Shown here: piece after piece, positions 17,294 through 25,843 of the stretch
How positions within the stretch are numbered: the stretch's first letter is position 1
Layout: the number at the start of each line of letters is the position of its first letter
Notes under the pieces: generated by a model
Databases searched by the model: none
Seen by the model: the letters and a program-made list of their open reading frames with translations, nothing else
Told to the model about the DNA's origin: nothing
Made by a program: the position numbers and the translations under genes
Source of the DNA: Jiella soli
Lineage (GTDB): Bacteria > Pseudomonadota > Alphaproteobacteria > Rhizobiales > Rhizobiaceae
Reading direction: 5' to 3'
Assembly: GCF_020615385.1 (NCBI RefSeq)
Contig: NZ_JAJAVB010000025.1
Location: 1 to 64,000 of the forward strand
Length of the DNA stretch: 64,000 bases

Positions 17294-18274
17294 TCAGGGC
17301 AGGGACAGCAGGATCAGCAGCGCGGTCAGGCCCATGACGAGCAGCGAGGTCCGGTCGAACAGGGCGATCGCCCGGCCGATGTCTTGCGGCGTCGCGGCCC
17401 GGCGGCCGTCGCGGTGGATCGGCGGCGCGTCGACGATCAGCGCGCCGTAGCGGCGCGGACCGCCCAGCGCGACGTCGATGGCGGCGGCGACCGCCGCTTC
17501 CGGCCAGCCGGCATTGGGCGAGCGGTGGCTCGGCGCGTCGCGGCGCACGATCTTCCAGACGAGGCCGATCGCTCGGAAATCGAAGCGGGAAAGCCCGTGG
17601 GCGACCGCGATCAGCAGCGCGGCGAGGCGCGAGGCGGGCCAGTTCACCCAATCGTCGAGCCGAGCCGCCGCAAAGCCGAAGGCGCGGTGGCGCTCGCTCA
17701 TATGGCCGATCATCGAATCCGCGGTGTTGATCGTCTTGTAGGCGAGAAGTCCCGGCAGGCCGAGGAGGAGATACCACAGAAAGGGCGCGACGAAGCCGTC
17801 CGAGGCGTTCTCGGCGAGGCTCTCGATCGCCGCGCGGCAGACTCCGGCCTCGTCGAGCTGGTCCGGATCGCGCCCGACGATCATCGACACCGCGCGGCGC
17901 CCGGCGACGAGGCCGCCGTCTGCGAGGGCGGTCTCCACCGCGCGGACATGGTCGATCAGGCTCTTCTGGGCGAGGAAGATGGCGACGATCAGCGCCTCGA
18001 CGCACCAGCCGAGCGGCCCGAGGGCGCGCGAGACGGCGGAGATCAGCCCGCCCGCGACGAGCGCCGCGGCGACGAGAAAGCCGATGGCGAGGAAGCCGTT
18101 GCGCCGGCGTCCCGCCTCGGGAATGTCCGGTCGGTTGAGGCCGCGGTCCAGGATGTCGATGAAGCGGCCGATCAGCACGATCGGATGCGTGGTGCGCCGC
18201 CACAGCCAGTCCGGGTCACCGACGAGGCGGTCGATCAGCGTGCCGGCGAGAAGGATCGCGAGGCGCAGGGTCAT
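17294..18274 (-). CDS. cobD: Adenosylcobinamide-phosphate synthase (CobD/CbiB)
   Basis: A 326-residue membrane protein that attaches the aminopropanol arm (as phosphate) to adenosylcobyric acid. The N-terminal LLAGTLIDRLVGDPDWLWRRTTHPIVLIGRFI and central segments ESLAENASDGFVAPFLWYLL and KTINTADSMIGH are family hallmarks. ATG 18274 gives the usual length. A stronger Shine-Dalgarno (GGGGAGG) precedes an ATG at 18328 that overlaps the cobB stop, so an 18-residue longer form is possible. It is the second gene after cobB in a two-gene operon. Confidence 0.94.
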   Translation of the reverse strand: MTLRLAILLAGTLIDRLVGDPDWLWRRTTHPIVLIGRFIDILDRGLNRPDIPEAGRRRNGFLAIGFLVAAALVAGGLISAVSRALGPLGWCVEALIVAIFLAQKSLIDHVRAVETALADGGLVAGRRAVSMIVGRDPDQLDEAGVCRAAIESLAENASDGFVAPFLWYLLLGLPGLLAYKTINTADSMIGHMSERHRAFGFAAARLDDWVNWPASRLAALLIAVAHGLSRFDFRAIGLVWKIVRRDAPSHRSPNAGWPEAAVAAAIDVALGGPRRYGALIVDAPPIHRDGRRAATPQDIGRAIALFDRTSLLVMGLTALLILLSLP

Positions 18275-18320
18275 CGACGGTTCCGCCGGATGCTGCTGCG
18301 GGCGGCTCGGGCAAGGCCGG

Positions 18321-19628
18321 TCATGCATCCTCCCCGTCGATCACATGCAGGAAGGACCCGCAGACCCGGCCGTTGACGAGCCCGAATGTCCCGAGATCGG
18401 CGCCGCGGGCGTCCGTGGCGCGAAACAGCGGTTCGCCCGGCCCCTCGCGGAGGATCGAAGCGTAGTGGAACTCATGCGCCCGCAGTCGCCGGGGAAAGGG
18501 AGTCTCGGCCAGCGTTTCCAGCCGGCGATATCCGAGATGCAGCCTGCGCTTCTCAAAGCTCGTGCGAAGCGGCAGCAGGCCGAGCATGGCATGGGTTTCG
18601 CCTTCAGCATCCGCCAGCGTCTCGCCCAGTACCATGTAGCCGCCGCACTCGCCGTAGACCGCTGCGCCGCGCATCGCCGCGGCGTGCATGCCCGCCTTGA
18701 AGCGGCCGGCGGCGGCGATCTTGCCGCCATGCAGCTCGGGATAGCCGCCGGGAAGATAGACGGCGTCGACGCCCTCCGGCGGCGCCTCGTCGGCGAGCGG
18801 CGAGAAGACCGAGATCTCCGCGCCGCGCCGCCGCCAGCCCTCGACGAGATGCGGATAGGCGAAGGCGAAGGCCTCGTCGCGGGCCATCGCGATCCGCTGC
18901 CCGAGCGGCGGCAGCGGCATGTCGGAGAGCGAGGCGGCGCCGCCTTGTCCATCCCGTCCCTCCGCCAGGCGCGCAAGCGCGGCAAGGTCGGCACCGTCCG
19001 CCAGCCAGTCCGCGGCGCGCTCCAGGAACGCGTCGAGATCGTTATGCTCGCCAGCCTGGACGAGGCCGAGATGGCGCTCCGGCAGGACGAGCTCGGCCCG
19101 GCGCGGCAGGATGGCGAGGACGGGGATGCCGAGCGGGGCCAGCGCGTCCTTCAGGAGCCCTGCATGGCGCTCCGAGCCGACCCGGTTGAGGATCAGCCCG
19201 GCGAGCGGAACGTCGGGTCTGTGGGTCGCGAACCCCCGAACCAGCGCGGCGACCGAATGCGACTGCTTCGCGCAATCGACGACGAGCACGACGGAGAGGC
19301 CGAGCATCGCCGCAAGATCGGCGGCCGAGCCGCTGCCGTCCGCCGCGCCATCGAACAGGCCCATCATCGCCTCGACGACGAAGGCCTGCGCCTGCGCCCG
19401 CGCTTCCGCCGCGAGGCCGGCGAGAAGCTCCGGCCGCATCGCCCATGGGTCGAGATTGACGCAAGGGCTGCCGGACGCTGCGGCGTGGAAGGCCGGGTCG
19501 ATGTAGTCCGGCCCCGCCTTGGCCGAGCGCACCGCGACGCCGCTTCGCCCGAGCGCGCGCAGGAGCGCCAGCGTGACCGTCGTCTTGCCGGCGCCGGAGG
19601 AAGGGGCTGCGATGAGGAGCCCGGTCAT
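18321..19628 (-). CDS. cobB: Cobyrinic acid a,c-diamide synthase (CobB/CbiA)
   Basis: A 435-residue ATP- and glutamine-dependent amidotransferase. It has a P-loop (APSSGAGKTTVTLAL), KAGPDYIDP, VEAMMGLFDG, and a class I glutamine amidotransferase half whose nucleophile is the cysteine in YGECGGYMVLGE, with the catalytic histidine probably in AHEFHYASI. It amidates the a and c side chains of the corrin. In the cobalt-early pathway it corresponds to CbiA, acting on cobyrinic acid. cobD follows, and its probable start overlaps or closely follows the cobB stop. Confidence 0.96.
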   Translation of the reverse strand: MTGLLIAAPSSGAGKTTVTLALLRALGRSGVAVRSAKAGPDYIDPAFHAAASGSPCVNLDPWAMRPELLAGLAAEARAQAQAFVVEAMMGLFDGAADGSGSAADLAAMLGLSVVLVVDCAKQSHSVAALVRGFATHRPDVPLAGLILNRVGSERHAGLLKDALAPLGIPVLAILPRRAELVLPERHLGLVQAGEHNDLDAFLERAADWLADGADLAALARLAEGRDGQGGAASLSDMPLPPLGQRIAMARDEAFAFAYPHLVEGWRRRGAEISVFSPLADEAPPEGVDAVYLPGGYPELHGGKIAAAGRFKAGMHAAAMRGAAVYGECGGYMVLGETLADAEGETHAMLGLLPLRTSFEKRRLHLGYRRLETLAETPFPRRLRAHEFHYASILREGPGEPLFRATDARGADLGTFGLVNGRVCGSFLHVIDGEDA

Positions 19629-19664
19629 GGGGCCAGTCTCCAGCAGGCAAAGCGGTCCGGCCGC

Positions 19665-19795
19665 GTTCTTCTCCCCCGCGGAGAGAAGTGCCCAGCAGGG
19701 CGATGAGAGGACCTGGGCCGGCCATCAGGCCAGTGGCCGCTGCGCGTCACGCCCTCATCCGCATCGCTTGCCTTGCCACCTTCTCCTCGTCGAGG
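19665..19795. repeat. Inverted pair of RIME-like palindromic elements
   Basis: The left copy (19665-19709) reads GTTCTTCTCCCCCGCGGAGAGAAG followed by TGCCCAGCAGGGCGATGAGAG. The right copy (19751-19795) has the opposite orientation, CCCTCATCCGCATCGC then GCCACCTTCTCCTCGTCGAG. The CCCTCATCCG...CCACCTTCTCC pattern is typical of repeated intergenic elements in Rhizobiales. The pair fills the gap between the divergent genes cobB and cbiD. Confidence 0.6.
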
Positions 19796-19882
19796 CGAAC
19801 GAAGGCGCCTGCCTCGGCTTCGTCTCGGCAGGCCGGGAAAGGTCCCGATTTCTTCCACGGCGAACTCGGCTATAAGCCGGCC

Positions 19883-21007
19883 ATGGGATTCAACCGCAGC
19901 GAGGACAGGGCCGACGGGCCGCGGGAGGACAGGCCGCTCCGGCGCGGCTGGACGACCGGCGCCTGCGCCACGGCCGCGACCAAGGCGGCGCTGACGGCGC
20001 TCCTGACCGGCGCCTTTCCCGATCCCGTCGCAATCAGGCTGCCGAAGGGCGAGACGCCGAGCTTCGCGCTCAATCGCCATGGGTTGAATGAGGACCGGGC
20101 CATGGCCGCGATCGTCAAGGATGCCGGCGACGATCCGGACGTCACCCATCTGGCCGAGATTGTCGCGGAGGTGCGCTTCGGTGGGCCGGGAACGGGTCTT
20201 CTGTTCGAGGCGGGCGAGGGCGTCGGCACCGTCACCCGCGCCGGGCTGCCGATCCCGCCCGGCGAGCCGGCGATCAATCCGGTGCCGCGGCAGATGATGC
20301 GCGCGGTGGTCGAGGCAATCTGCGCCGAACATGGCCGGCCGGCCGACATCACGGTCACCATCGGCGTTACCGGCGGCACGGCGCTCGCCGCCAAGACCTG
20401 GAACCCGCGGCTCGGCATCGTCGGCGGTCTGTCGATCCTCGGCACGACCGGTATCGTCCATCCCTTCTCCTGCTCGGCGTGGATCCATTCCATCCACCGC
20501 GGCATCGACGTCGCCCGTGCCGCCGGCCTCGCCCATGTCGTGGGATCGACCGGCTCGGCGAGCGAATCGGCCGCCCATGCGCTCTACCCCGATCTGCCCG
20601 AGATCTCCTATCTCGACATGGGCGACTTTGCCGGCGGATTGATGAAATATCTGCGAGCCCATCCGGTGGAGAGGCTCACCATCGCCGGCGGCTTCGCCAA
20701 GCTGACCAAGCTGGCGCAAGGCGCGATGGACCTTCATTCCGGCCGCAGCCAAGTGGATCTTTCCTTCCTTTCCGACCTCGTCCGGACGATCGCCCCGGAA
20801 GCCGGGAAACGTCTGGAGCCTCAGATCCTCGCCGCCAACACTGCCAAGGAGGTGCTCGACCTCTGCCGGGGCGAGGGCCTCGACCTTGCCGGTTGCGTCG
20901 CCGAGCAGGCGCGGGCGGCCGCGACGACGATCCTCCGCGGCGCGCCGGTCGCGGTGGAGATCGTCGTCACCGATCGAAATGGAGCCATTCTTGCCCGAGC
21001 CGGCTGA
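19883..21007 (+). CDS. cbiD: Cobalt-precorrin-5B C1-methyltransferase
   Basis: A 374-residue CbiD. It methylates C-1 of cobalt-precorrin-5B using S-adenosylmethionine, a step specific to the oxygen-independent route. Motifs seen: RRGWTTGACATAATKAAL near the N terminus, VTRAGLPIPPGEPAINPVPRQMM, ITVTIGVTGGTALAAKTWNPRLGIVGGLSILGTTGIV, and AGGFAKLTKLAQGAMDLHS. ATG 19883 matches the family N terminus; the frame upstream is not family-like. cobK begins inside its last codons, so the two are coupled. Its presence instead of CobF indicates how ring contraction is handled in this strain. Confidence 0.96.
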   Translation: MGFNRSEDRADGPREDRPLRRGWTTGACATAATKAALTALLTGAFPDPVAIRLPKGETPSFALNRHGLNEDRAMAAIVKDAGDDPDVTHLAEIVAEVRFGGPGTGLLFEAGEGVGTVTRAGLPIPPGEPAINPVPRQMMRAVVEAICAEHGRPADITVTIGVTGGTALAAKTWNPRLGIVGGLSILGTTGIVHPFSCSAWIHSIHRGIDVARAAGLAHVVGSTGSASESAAHALYPDLPEISYLDMGDFAGGLMKYLRAHPVERLTIAGGFAKLTKLAQGAMDLHSGRSQVDLSFLSDLVRTIAPEAGKRLEPQILAANTAKEVLDLCRGEGLDLAGCVAEQARAAATTILRGAPVAVEIVVTDRNGAILARAG

Positions 21008-21749
21008 AGCGATCCTGATCCTCGGCGGCACCGCCGAGGCGAACGATCTCGCCCGGCGGCTGCGGGCGGCGCGGCCGGGGACGCGGATCGTCCTGTCGCT
21101 GGCGGGCCGAACTCGCGCGCCGGTCCTGCCCGAAAACGTCGAGGTCCGGATCGGCGGCTTCGGCGGCGCGGGCGGCCTCGCTTCCTTCCTCGCGGCAGAG
21201 AGAGTCGGTCGAATGATCGACGCGACCCACCCCTTCGCCGCCGGCATCAGCCGCAATGCAGCGGAGGCAGCGGATCGCGCCGGCGTCGCCCGCCTCGTCG
21301 TGATGCGTCCGCCCTGGGACGCGGCACCCGGCGACCGCTGGCACGTTGTGGATTGCCTCGCCGCGGCGCGCGATGCTTTGCCGGCAAAGTCGCGTGTCTT
21401 CCTGGCGCTCGGGCGCCAGCATCTTGCGCCCTTCCGCCACCTGTCCGACATCGCCTTCGTCACTCGCATGATCGAGCCGCCGGATCCGCCGCTGCCCTTT
21501 CCGGCGGAGATCCTGCTCGGCCGCCCGGAGCCGGATGTGGAGGCCGAGGCCGCGTTGCTTGCCCGCCTCGTCGTCACCCATCTCGTCTGCCGCAATTCCG
21601 GCGGCGCGGCCTCATACGCCAAGGTCGCAGCGGCCCGAAAGCTCGGCCTGCCGGTGATCATGATCGGCCGGCCGCCGGCACCGCCGGGGCCGCTCGTGGC
21701 GAGCGTGGGAGAGGCGCTGGCATATCTCGGCATCGATCCCTCCGGCTGA
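20979..21749 (+). CDS. cobK: Cobalt-precorrin-6A reductase
   Basis: A 256-residue CobK/CbiJ, which reduces (cobalt-)precorrin-6A to 6B with NADPH. The N-terminal ILILGGTAEANDLARRL, the block DATHPFAAGISRNAAEAADRAGVARLVVMRPPW, and THLVCRNSGGAASYAKVAAARKLGLPVIMIGRP are family motifs. It overlaps cbiD by 29 bases. A TTG at 20991 preceded by GGAG at six-base spacing is a realistic alternative start that would shorten the protein by four residues. Confidence 0.94.
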   Translation: MEPFLPEPAEAILILGGTAEANDLARRLRAARPGTRIVLSLAGRTRAPVLPENVEVRIGGFGGAGGLASFLAAERVGRMIDATHPFAAGISRNAAEAADRAGVARLVVMRPPWDAAPGDRWHVVDCLAAARDALPAKSRVFLALGRQHLAPFRHLSDIAFVTRMIEPPDPPLPFPAEILLGRPEPDVEAEAALLARLVVTHLVCRNSGGAASYAKVAAARKLGLPVIMIGRPPAPPGPLVASVGEALAYLGIDPSG

Positions 21750-21770
21750 TCGAACGGGCGGGACCGCTCG

Positions 21771-22550
21771 TCAGGACGCCGCCGCTTTGCGCTTCGGTCT
21801 GAGCACATGGACATGGGACGCATCGTAGAGGCGGGAATCGATGAAATCCGTCGCGCCGAGCGCCCGTCCGACGAAGATCAGCGCCGTGCGCGTCAGCTTG
21901 GCTGCGCGGATCTTCTGGTGGATGTCCGACAGCGTCCCCTTGATAAACGCCTCGTCCGGCCAGCCGACCCGGTAGGCGACGATCGCCGGACAGTCCGGGC
22001 CATAGGCCGGAAGCGGCGTCAGCTCGCGCTGGATATGGCCGATATTGCGGACCGACAGGTGGATCGCCAGCGTCGCACCGCTCTTGCCGAGCGTTGCGAG
22101 CTCCTCGCCCTCCGGCATCTTCGATGACTTCATCGCGGTGCGCGTGAGGATCACCGTCTGGCAGAGTTCCGGCACGGTGAGCTCGGTCTTCAGAGCGGCG
22201 GCGGCCGCGGCGAAGGCCGGCACGCCCGGCGTGATCTCGTAGGGAATGGCGAGCGCATCCAGCCGGCGCATCTGTTCGGCGATCGCGCCGTAGAGCGAGG
22301 GATCGCCCGAATGCACCCGCGCGACGTCCTCGCCTCGCTCATGCGCGGCCGCGATCTCCGCGACGATCTCGTCGAGCGTCATCGGCGCGGTGTCGAGGAC
22401 CCGCGCGCCCTCGGGCGCCGCCTTCACGACCTCTTCCGGAACCAGCGAGCTGGCATAGAGGCAGACGGGGCAACGCTCGATCAGCCGCAGGCCCCGCACG
22501 GTAATGAGGTCGGGCGCGCCGGGGCCGGCGCCGATGAAATGGACGGTCAT
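21771..22550 (-). CDS. cobM: Precorrin-4 / cobalt-precorrin-4 C11-methyltransferase
   Basis: A 259-residue class III SAM methyltransferase (CobM/CbiF). It has the N-terminal VHFIGAGPGAPDLITVRGLRLIE, the substrate loop VARVHSGDPSLYGAIAEQMRRLDALAIPYEITPGVPAF and VILTRTAMKSSKMP, all typical of CobM. It is the last gene of the corrin-ring operon. The start is 22 bases after the stop of the small DNA-binding protein gene, with AGGAA close upstream, so it probably depends on read-through from the toxin-antitoxin-like pair. Confidence 0.96.
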   Translation of the reverse strand: MTVHFIGAGPGAPDLITVRGLRLIERCPVCLYASSLVPEEVVKAAPEGARVLDTAPMTLDEIVAEIAAAHERGEDVARVHSGDPSLYGAIAEQMRRLDALAIPYEITPGVPAFAAAAAALKTELTVPELCQTVILTRTAMKSSKMPEGEELATLGKSGATLAIHLSVRNIGHIQRELTPLPAYGPDCPAIVAYRVGWPDEAFIKGTLSDIHQKIRAAKLTRTALIFVGRALGATDFIDSRLYDASHVHVLRPKRKAAAS

Positions 22551-22571
22551 GATTTCCTGTGATGTGCGATG

Positions 22572-22934
22572 TCAGGCGGCGTTGGCGATCGAGACTTCGG
22601 CGGTGATCTTCGACCAGGGAACGAAGACGCGGCCCTCCTCGTCGGTCTCGATCAGGCCGAGCTGCTTCAGATTTTCCACGTCCTGCGCGACCGGCGCGGC
22701 CTCGCGGCCGACTAGACCCGGCAGGGCATCCGGCTGGATGGCTCCGCTCTCCTGCAGCGACCGCAACATGGCCCAGCGCTCCGGCGTCATGGTCCGCCAG
22801 AGGTTCTCGATCGAATGAAATATGATCTGCGGGGTGTTCGGCGTCATGTCGCCGGCATCGATGCGGCGCGCTGCTGCCATGATCTCGTCGTGAAAGGCCT
22901 CGTGCGTTCTGACGGCCAGAATGACTTCATCCAT
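22572..22934 (-). CDS. TumA/HVO_A0114-like DNA-binding antitoxin
   Basis: A 120-residue protein with a winged-helix pattern: IENLWRTMTPERWAMLRSLQES, then LPGLVGREAAPVAQDVENLKQLGLIETDEEGRVFVPWSKI. This is the layout of HVO_A0114-type putative DNA-binding proteins that pair with TumE-type toxins, here expected to neutralise the toxin and autoregulate. Its ATG overlaps the upstream gene by eight bases, so the pair is coupled. It sits inside the corrin-ring operon, between cbiG-cobJ and cobM, where no B12 function is known for this family. Family assignment is from pattern recognition only. Confidence 0.75.
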   Translation of the reverse strand: MDEVILAVRTHEAFHDEIMAAARRIDAGDMTPNTPQIIFHSIENLWRTMTPERWAMLRSLQESGAIQPDALPGLVGREAAPVAQDVENLKQLGLIETDEEGRVFVPWSKITAEVSIANAA

Positions 22935-23217
22935 TGCCAGTCTCCCGTTTCACATCCGCGTCGAAGTCCGCCATCAGGCGATGAAGCGAGACGAAGAGAT
23001 AAGGCTCCTCCCGGTCTCTGTAGTGCCGGTGATCGCCTTTGCCGGTTTCGTTATCATAGCCGATAATTCGCTCGCCGGGGCGCCCGAAGAACAGGGAATA
23101 TTTCAGCCCGCGGCGACGTTCCGGCGTCGGTTCGGGAAGGAGCCAGATCTTTCCTTCGCTGATGAAGCCTTCCGGCCAGACCTCTTTCCAGGAAAGCAGC
23201 AGACGCGTGCGGGTCAC
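22927..23217 (-). CDS. TumE-like toxin (DUF6516 family)
   Basis: A 96-residue basic protein whose centre GYDNETGKGDHRHYRD matches the signature of the TumE/DUF6516 toxins, with a compact N-terminal half rich in aromatic residues. TumE-type proteins pair with HVO_A0114-like antitoxins, as here, with the toxin gene first. The start is GTG at 23217, which overlaps the cbiG-cobJ stop as GTGA, so translation is coupled to a biosynthetic gene. I infer a toxin-antitoxin passenger that may stabilise the cob operon. The target is unknown. Confidence 0.72.
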   Translation of the reverse strand: MTRTRLLLSWKEVWPEGFISEGKIWLLPEPTPERRRGLKYSLFFGRPGERIIGYDNETGKGDHRHYRDREEPYLFVSLHRLMADFDADVKRETGNG

Positions 23218-25079
23218 CGTCGACCGGCCTCCTCGTCCACGGTACCGGGTGCCATACCCGTCCCCGCCTTCCCGGCATATCCCCGCGGCGTATAGGCCCA
23301 GTGCCTGCCGTCGCCGGTCGCAACGATCCGCGTTTCCGACGAGCCGACGATCACGACCGTCAGCATGTCGACGTCGTCCACCTGAAGCTCCGCCAGCGGC
23401 ACGATCCGCACCGTCTCCCCTTCGCGGCCGAGATTGGTGGCGAGGATCACGGGCGTGTCAGTCGGCCGGTGCTTCAGAAGCTCGTCGCGGGCGAAGGCGA
23501 GCTGCGTGCGGCGCTTCTGCGAGACCGGATTGTAGAAGGCGATGACGAAGTCCGCCTCGGCGGCCGCCCTGACGCGCCGCTGGATGTCCTCCCAGGGCGT
23601 CAGGAGGTCAGACAGCGAGATCGTGCAGAAGTCGTGGCCAAGCGGCGCGCCGGCTCTCGCCGCGGCCGCCTGCAGTGCGGAGATACCCGGCGCGCATTGA
23701 ATGGCGATGCGGCGTGCGGCGTTTGAGACGTTCCCCTTGTCGATCAGCTCGAAGACCAGCGTCGCCATCGCATAGATGCCGGCGTCGCCCGAACAGACGA
23801 GCGCGACGGTCCTGCCCTCGCCGGCAAGTTCCATCGCGTGGCGCACCCGCGCCTCCTCCTTGCCGAGAGCGAAGTCGTGCCGCGTCTTGCCCTCCGAGAG
23901 GGGGCCGAGGAGATCGAGATAGAGCGAATAGCCGACGAGATCGCTCGCCTCGGTGATCATCCGGCTCACCTCGGGTGAGCGCCATGCGTCCTGGCCGGGC
24001 CCGATGCCGACGACGAAGAGCGTGCCGCGCACGCGGCCGAAGGAGGTGGCATCGAGCGGCGCTGGGGCCTCGCCCAGCGCTGCGGTGATGCGGCGGCCCT
24101 TGCGCTTGGCGATCCGCAGGCGCCCGTCGGCGCCGACGGCCGCGAGCGCAGCACCTTCGGCGACGCCATGGCAGCCGATCTCGGCAAAGACGATGTCGGA
24201 GGGATTCGCGAGCCGCGGCGTCTCCGCCTCCAGCCGCTCCACCGGAAAGAACCGGGCGGGAACGCCGAACCGGTCGGCGACGGCGTGCACGGCCGCCTCG
24301 TCTGCCTTGATGTCGACGGAGACCACGGCGGCGAGCGACAACGGGCTGACACCGGCCTCGGCTAGCACAGACTTCGCCAGTTCGATCGCCGCTTCCGGCG
24401 GTGCATGACGCTCCGCGCCGATGCCGAGGACGAGCGTCTTCGGCCGGAAGAGAAGCTCGCCGCCGCGGGGCGCGCGCGCCTCGTCCGAGACCGCCAGCAG
24501 AATCGATCCGTCCGCGGCGAAGGGGATGCGTCCGGCCTGGAGCCAGGGCGCCGGCCCCGCGACGCGCGCGCTGGCTCCGGCGAGAAGATCGGCCGTCACG
24601 TCCTTGGCGTCCTCCGGGTTTTCCAGCACCCAGCCGGGCGGCGGTGCGTCCAGCGCAATGCCGAGGGCGAGATCGCCGGCGGTCGTCACGGCGGCGAATC
24701 CGTCGGTTACGCCCGCGACCGTTCGCGCCAGCGCGTTGGCGCCGTGATGGCCGCCGAGAAGCGGCACCACGGCCGAGCCGTCCTCGGCGACCGCCACGAC
24801 CGGCGGCTCCGCGCGCTTGTCGGCGAGGAGCGGTGCGAGGATGCGGATCAAGGCGCCCGTCGCCATGACCGCGACGATCGGCCGTCCCTGACGGAAGAGT
24901 TCGCGCAGATGTGTTGCCGCGCTGTCGAAGGTGACGGCCGCGCCGGCGACGCGCTTGGCCGCACCATGAACCTCGCCTCGGATCGCCTGCGCGATGCCGC
25001 TGGCCATCGGCAGCGCCGTCTCGCCCAGAATGACGACGGCCGGCCGTCGGGCCGCGGAACGGGGATCCGCCGAGCCCAT
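23214..25079 (-). CDS. cobJ: CbiG-CobJ fusion (precorrin-3B C17-methyltransferase)
   Basis: A 621-residue fusion. Residues 1 to about 350 are CbiG-like (VVILGETALPMASGIAQAI, VAVMATGALIRILAPLL, VVPLLGGHHGANALA, and the C-terminal CbiG domain VLGIGAERHAPPEAAIELAKSVL), the cobalt-precorrin-5A delta-lactone hydrolase. Residues about 370 to 605 are CobJ/CbiH (LFVVGIGPGQDAWRSPEVSRMI, VCSGDAGIYAMATLVFEL, GHDFCTISLSDLLTPWE, FYNPVSQKRRTQL). CobJ methylates C-17 and contracts the ring. The start overlaps the cobI stop by one base and its stop overlaps the TumE-like start. CbiG fused to CobJ places two ring-contraction activities in one chain. Confidence 0.94.
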   Translation of the reverse strand: MGSADPRSAARRPAVVILGETALPMASGIAQAIRGEVHGAAKRVAGAAVTFDSAATHLRELFRQGRPIVAVMATGALIRILAPLLADKRAEPPVVAVAEDGSAVVPLLGGHHGANALARTVAGVTDGFAAVTTAGDLALGIALDAPPPGWVLENPEDAKDVTADLLAGASARVAGPAPWLQAGRIPFAADGSILLAVSDEARAPRGGELLFRPKTLVLGIGAERHAPPEAAIELAKSVLAEAGVSPLSLAAVVSVDIKADEAAVHAVADRFGVPARFFPVERLEAETPRLANPSDIVFAEIGCHGVAEGAALAAVGADGRLRIAKRKGRRITAALGEAPAPLDATSFGRVRGTLFVVGIGPGQDAWRSPEVSRMITEASDLVGYSLYLDLLGPLSEGKTRHDFALGKEEARVRHAMELAGEGRTVALVCSGDAGIYAMATLVFELIDKGNVSNAARRIAIQCAPGISALQAAAARAGAPLGHDFCTISLSDLLTPWEDIQRRVRAAAEADFVIAFYNPVSQKRRTQLAFARDELLKHRPTDTPVILATNLGREGETVRIVPLAELQVDDVDMLTVVIVGSSETRIVATGDGRHWAYTPRGYAGKAGTGMAPGTVDEEAGRR

Positions 25080-25843
25080 CAGACGGCCTCGCTTTCGACC
25101 CCGAAGACGAGCGCGGCGCCCGTTCGGCGCAGGATCGCCGGTTCGGTTCCGCGATAGCCGAGGATCATCGAGAAATAGGGGGCATCGCCGGTGACCTCGC
25201 GAAGCGGCACGACGCGCTCTTCGGGCAGCGAGATGCGTTCGCAATAGGTGCAGGCGCCTAAGAGGCCGAGCCGGCCGAGCAGCGCTCTGACCCGTTCGAG
25301 ATGCCGGCCGAGCTTCATGATCGCGAAGGCCTCGCATGCGGCGATCTGCGCCTCGAGCGCTGCGTCGTCGAGCGGGCCGGGGATCACCGTCAGGACGTCG
25401 TTGCGGGCGCTGAGCGGACGCCTGGACGCGGCGGCCGCGGCCGTCACCGAGGCGACGCCCGGCACGATCTCGGTCGGGTAGCGGTCCGCCAGCCGTTCGA
25501 AGAGATACATGAAGGAGCCGTAGAAGAACGGATCGCCCTCGCAGAGGACGGCGACGTTTCGGCCTTCGTCCAGATGGCCGGCGATCCTCTCCGCCGCGCG
25601 GTCGTAGATTTCGGCGGCGGGGAAGCGCTCGATGCGCATCGGCACGGCAATCGCGATCTCTTCCTGGCTCGGCGAGAGATAGCCGGCGACGATCGACCGC
25701 GCGAAGCTCTCGCCGCCCTCAGGCGCCGGATAGGCCACCACCGGCGCCGCCTTCAGGAGCCGCAGCGCCTTCAGCGTCACGAGTTCCGGATCGCCCGGCC
25801 CGACGCCGAGCCCGACAAGCCTCCCGGTTGCCGTCATGCTCAT
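25079..25843 (-). CDS. cobI: Precorrin-2 / cobalt-factor II C20-methyltransferase
   Basis: A 254-residue CobI/CbiL. Motifs: GRLVGLGVGPGDPELVTLKALRLL, VAYPAPEGGESFARSIVAGYL, VLCEGDPFFYGSFMYLFERL, EIVPGVASVTAAAAASRRPL and AIMKLGRHLERVRALL. It methylates C-20 of (cobalt-)precorrin-2 with S-adenosylmethionine. Its ATG overlaps the cobL stop by four bases (ATGA) and its own stop overlaps the next ATG by one base. In the cobalt-early route it would act directly after CbiX at the head of the same operon. Confidence 0.96.
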   Translation of the reverse strand: MSMTATGRLVGLGVGPGDPELVTLKALRLLKAAPVVAYPAPEGGESFARSIVAGYLSPSQEEIAIAVPMRIERFPAAEIYDRAAERIAGHLDEGRNVAVLCEGDPFFYGSFMYLFERLADRYPTEIVPGVASVTAAAAASRRPLSARNDVLTVIPGPLDDAALEAQIAACEAFAIMKLGRHLERVRALLGRLGLLGACTYCERISLPEERVVPLREVTGDAPYFSMILGYRGTEPAILRRTGAALVFGVESEAV

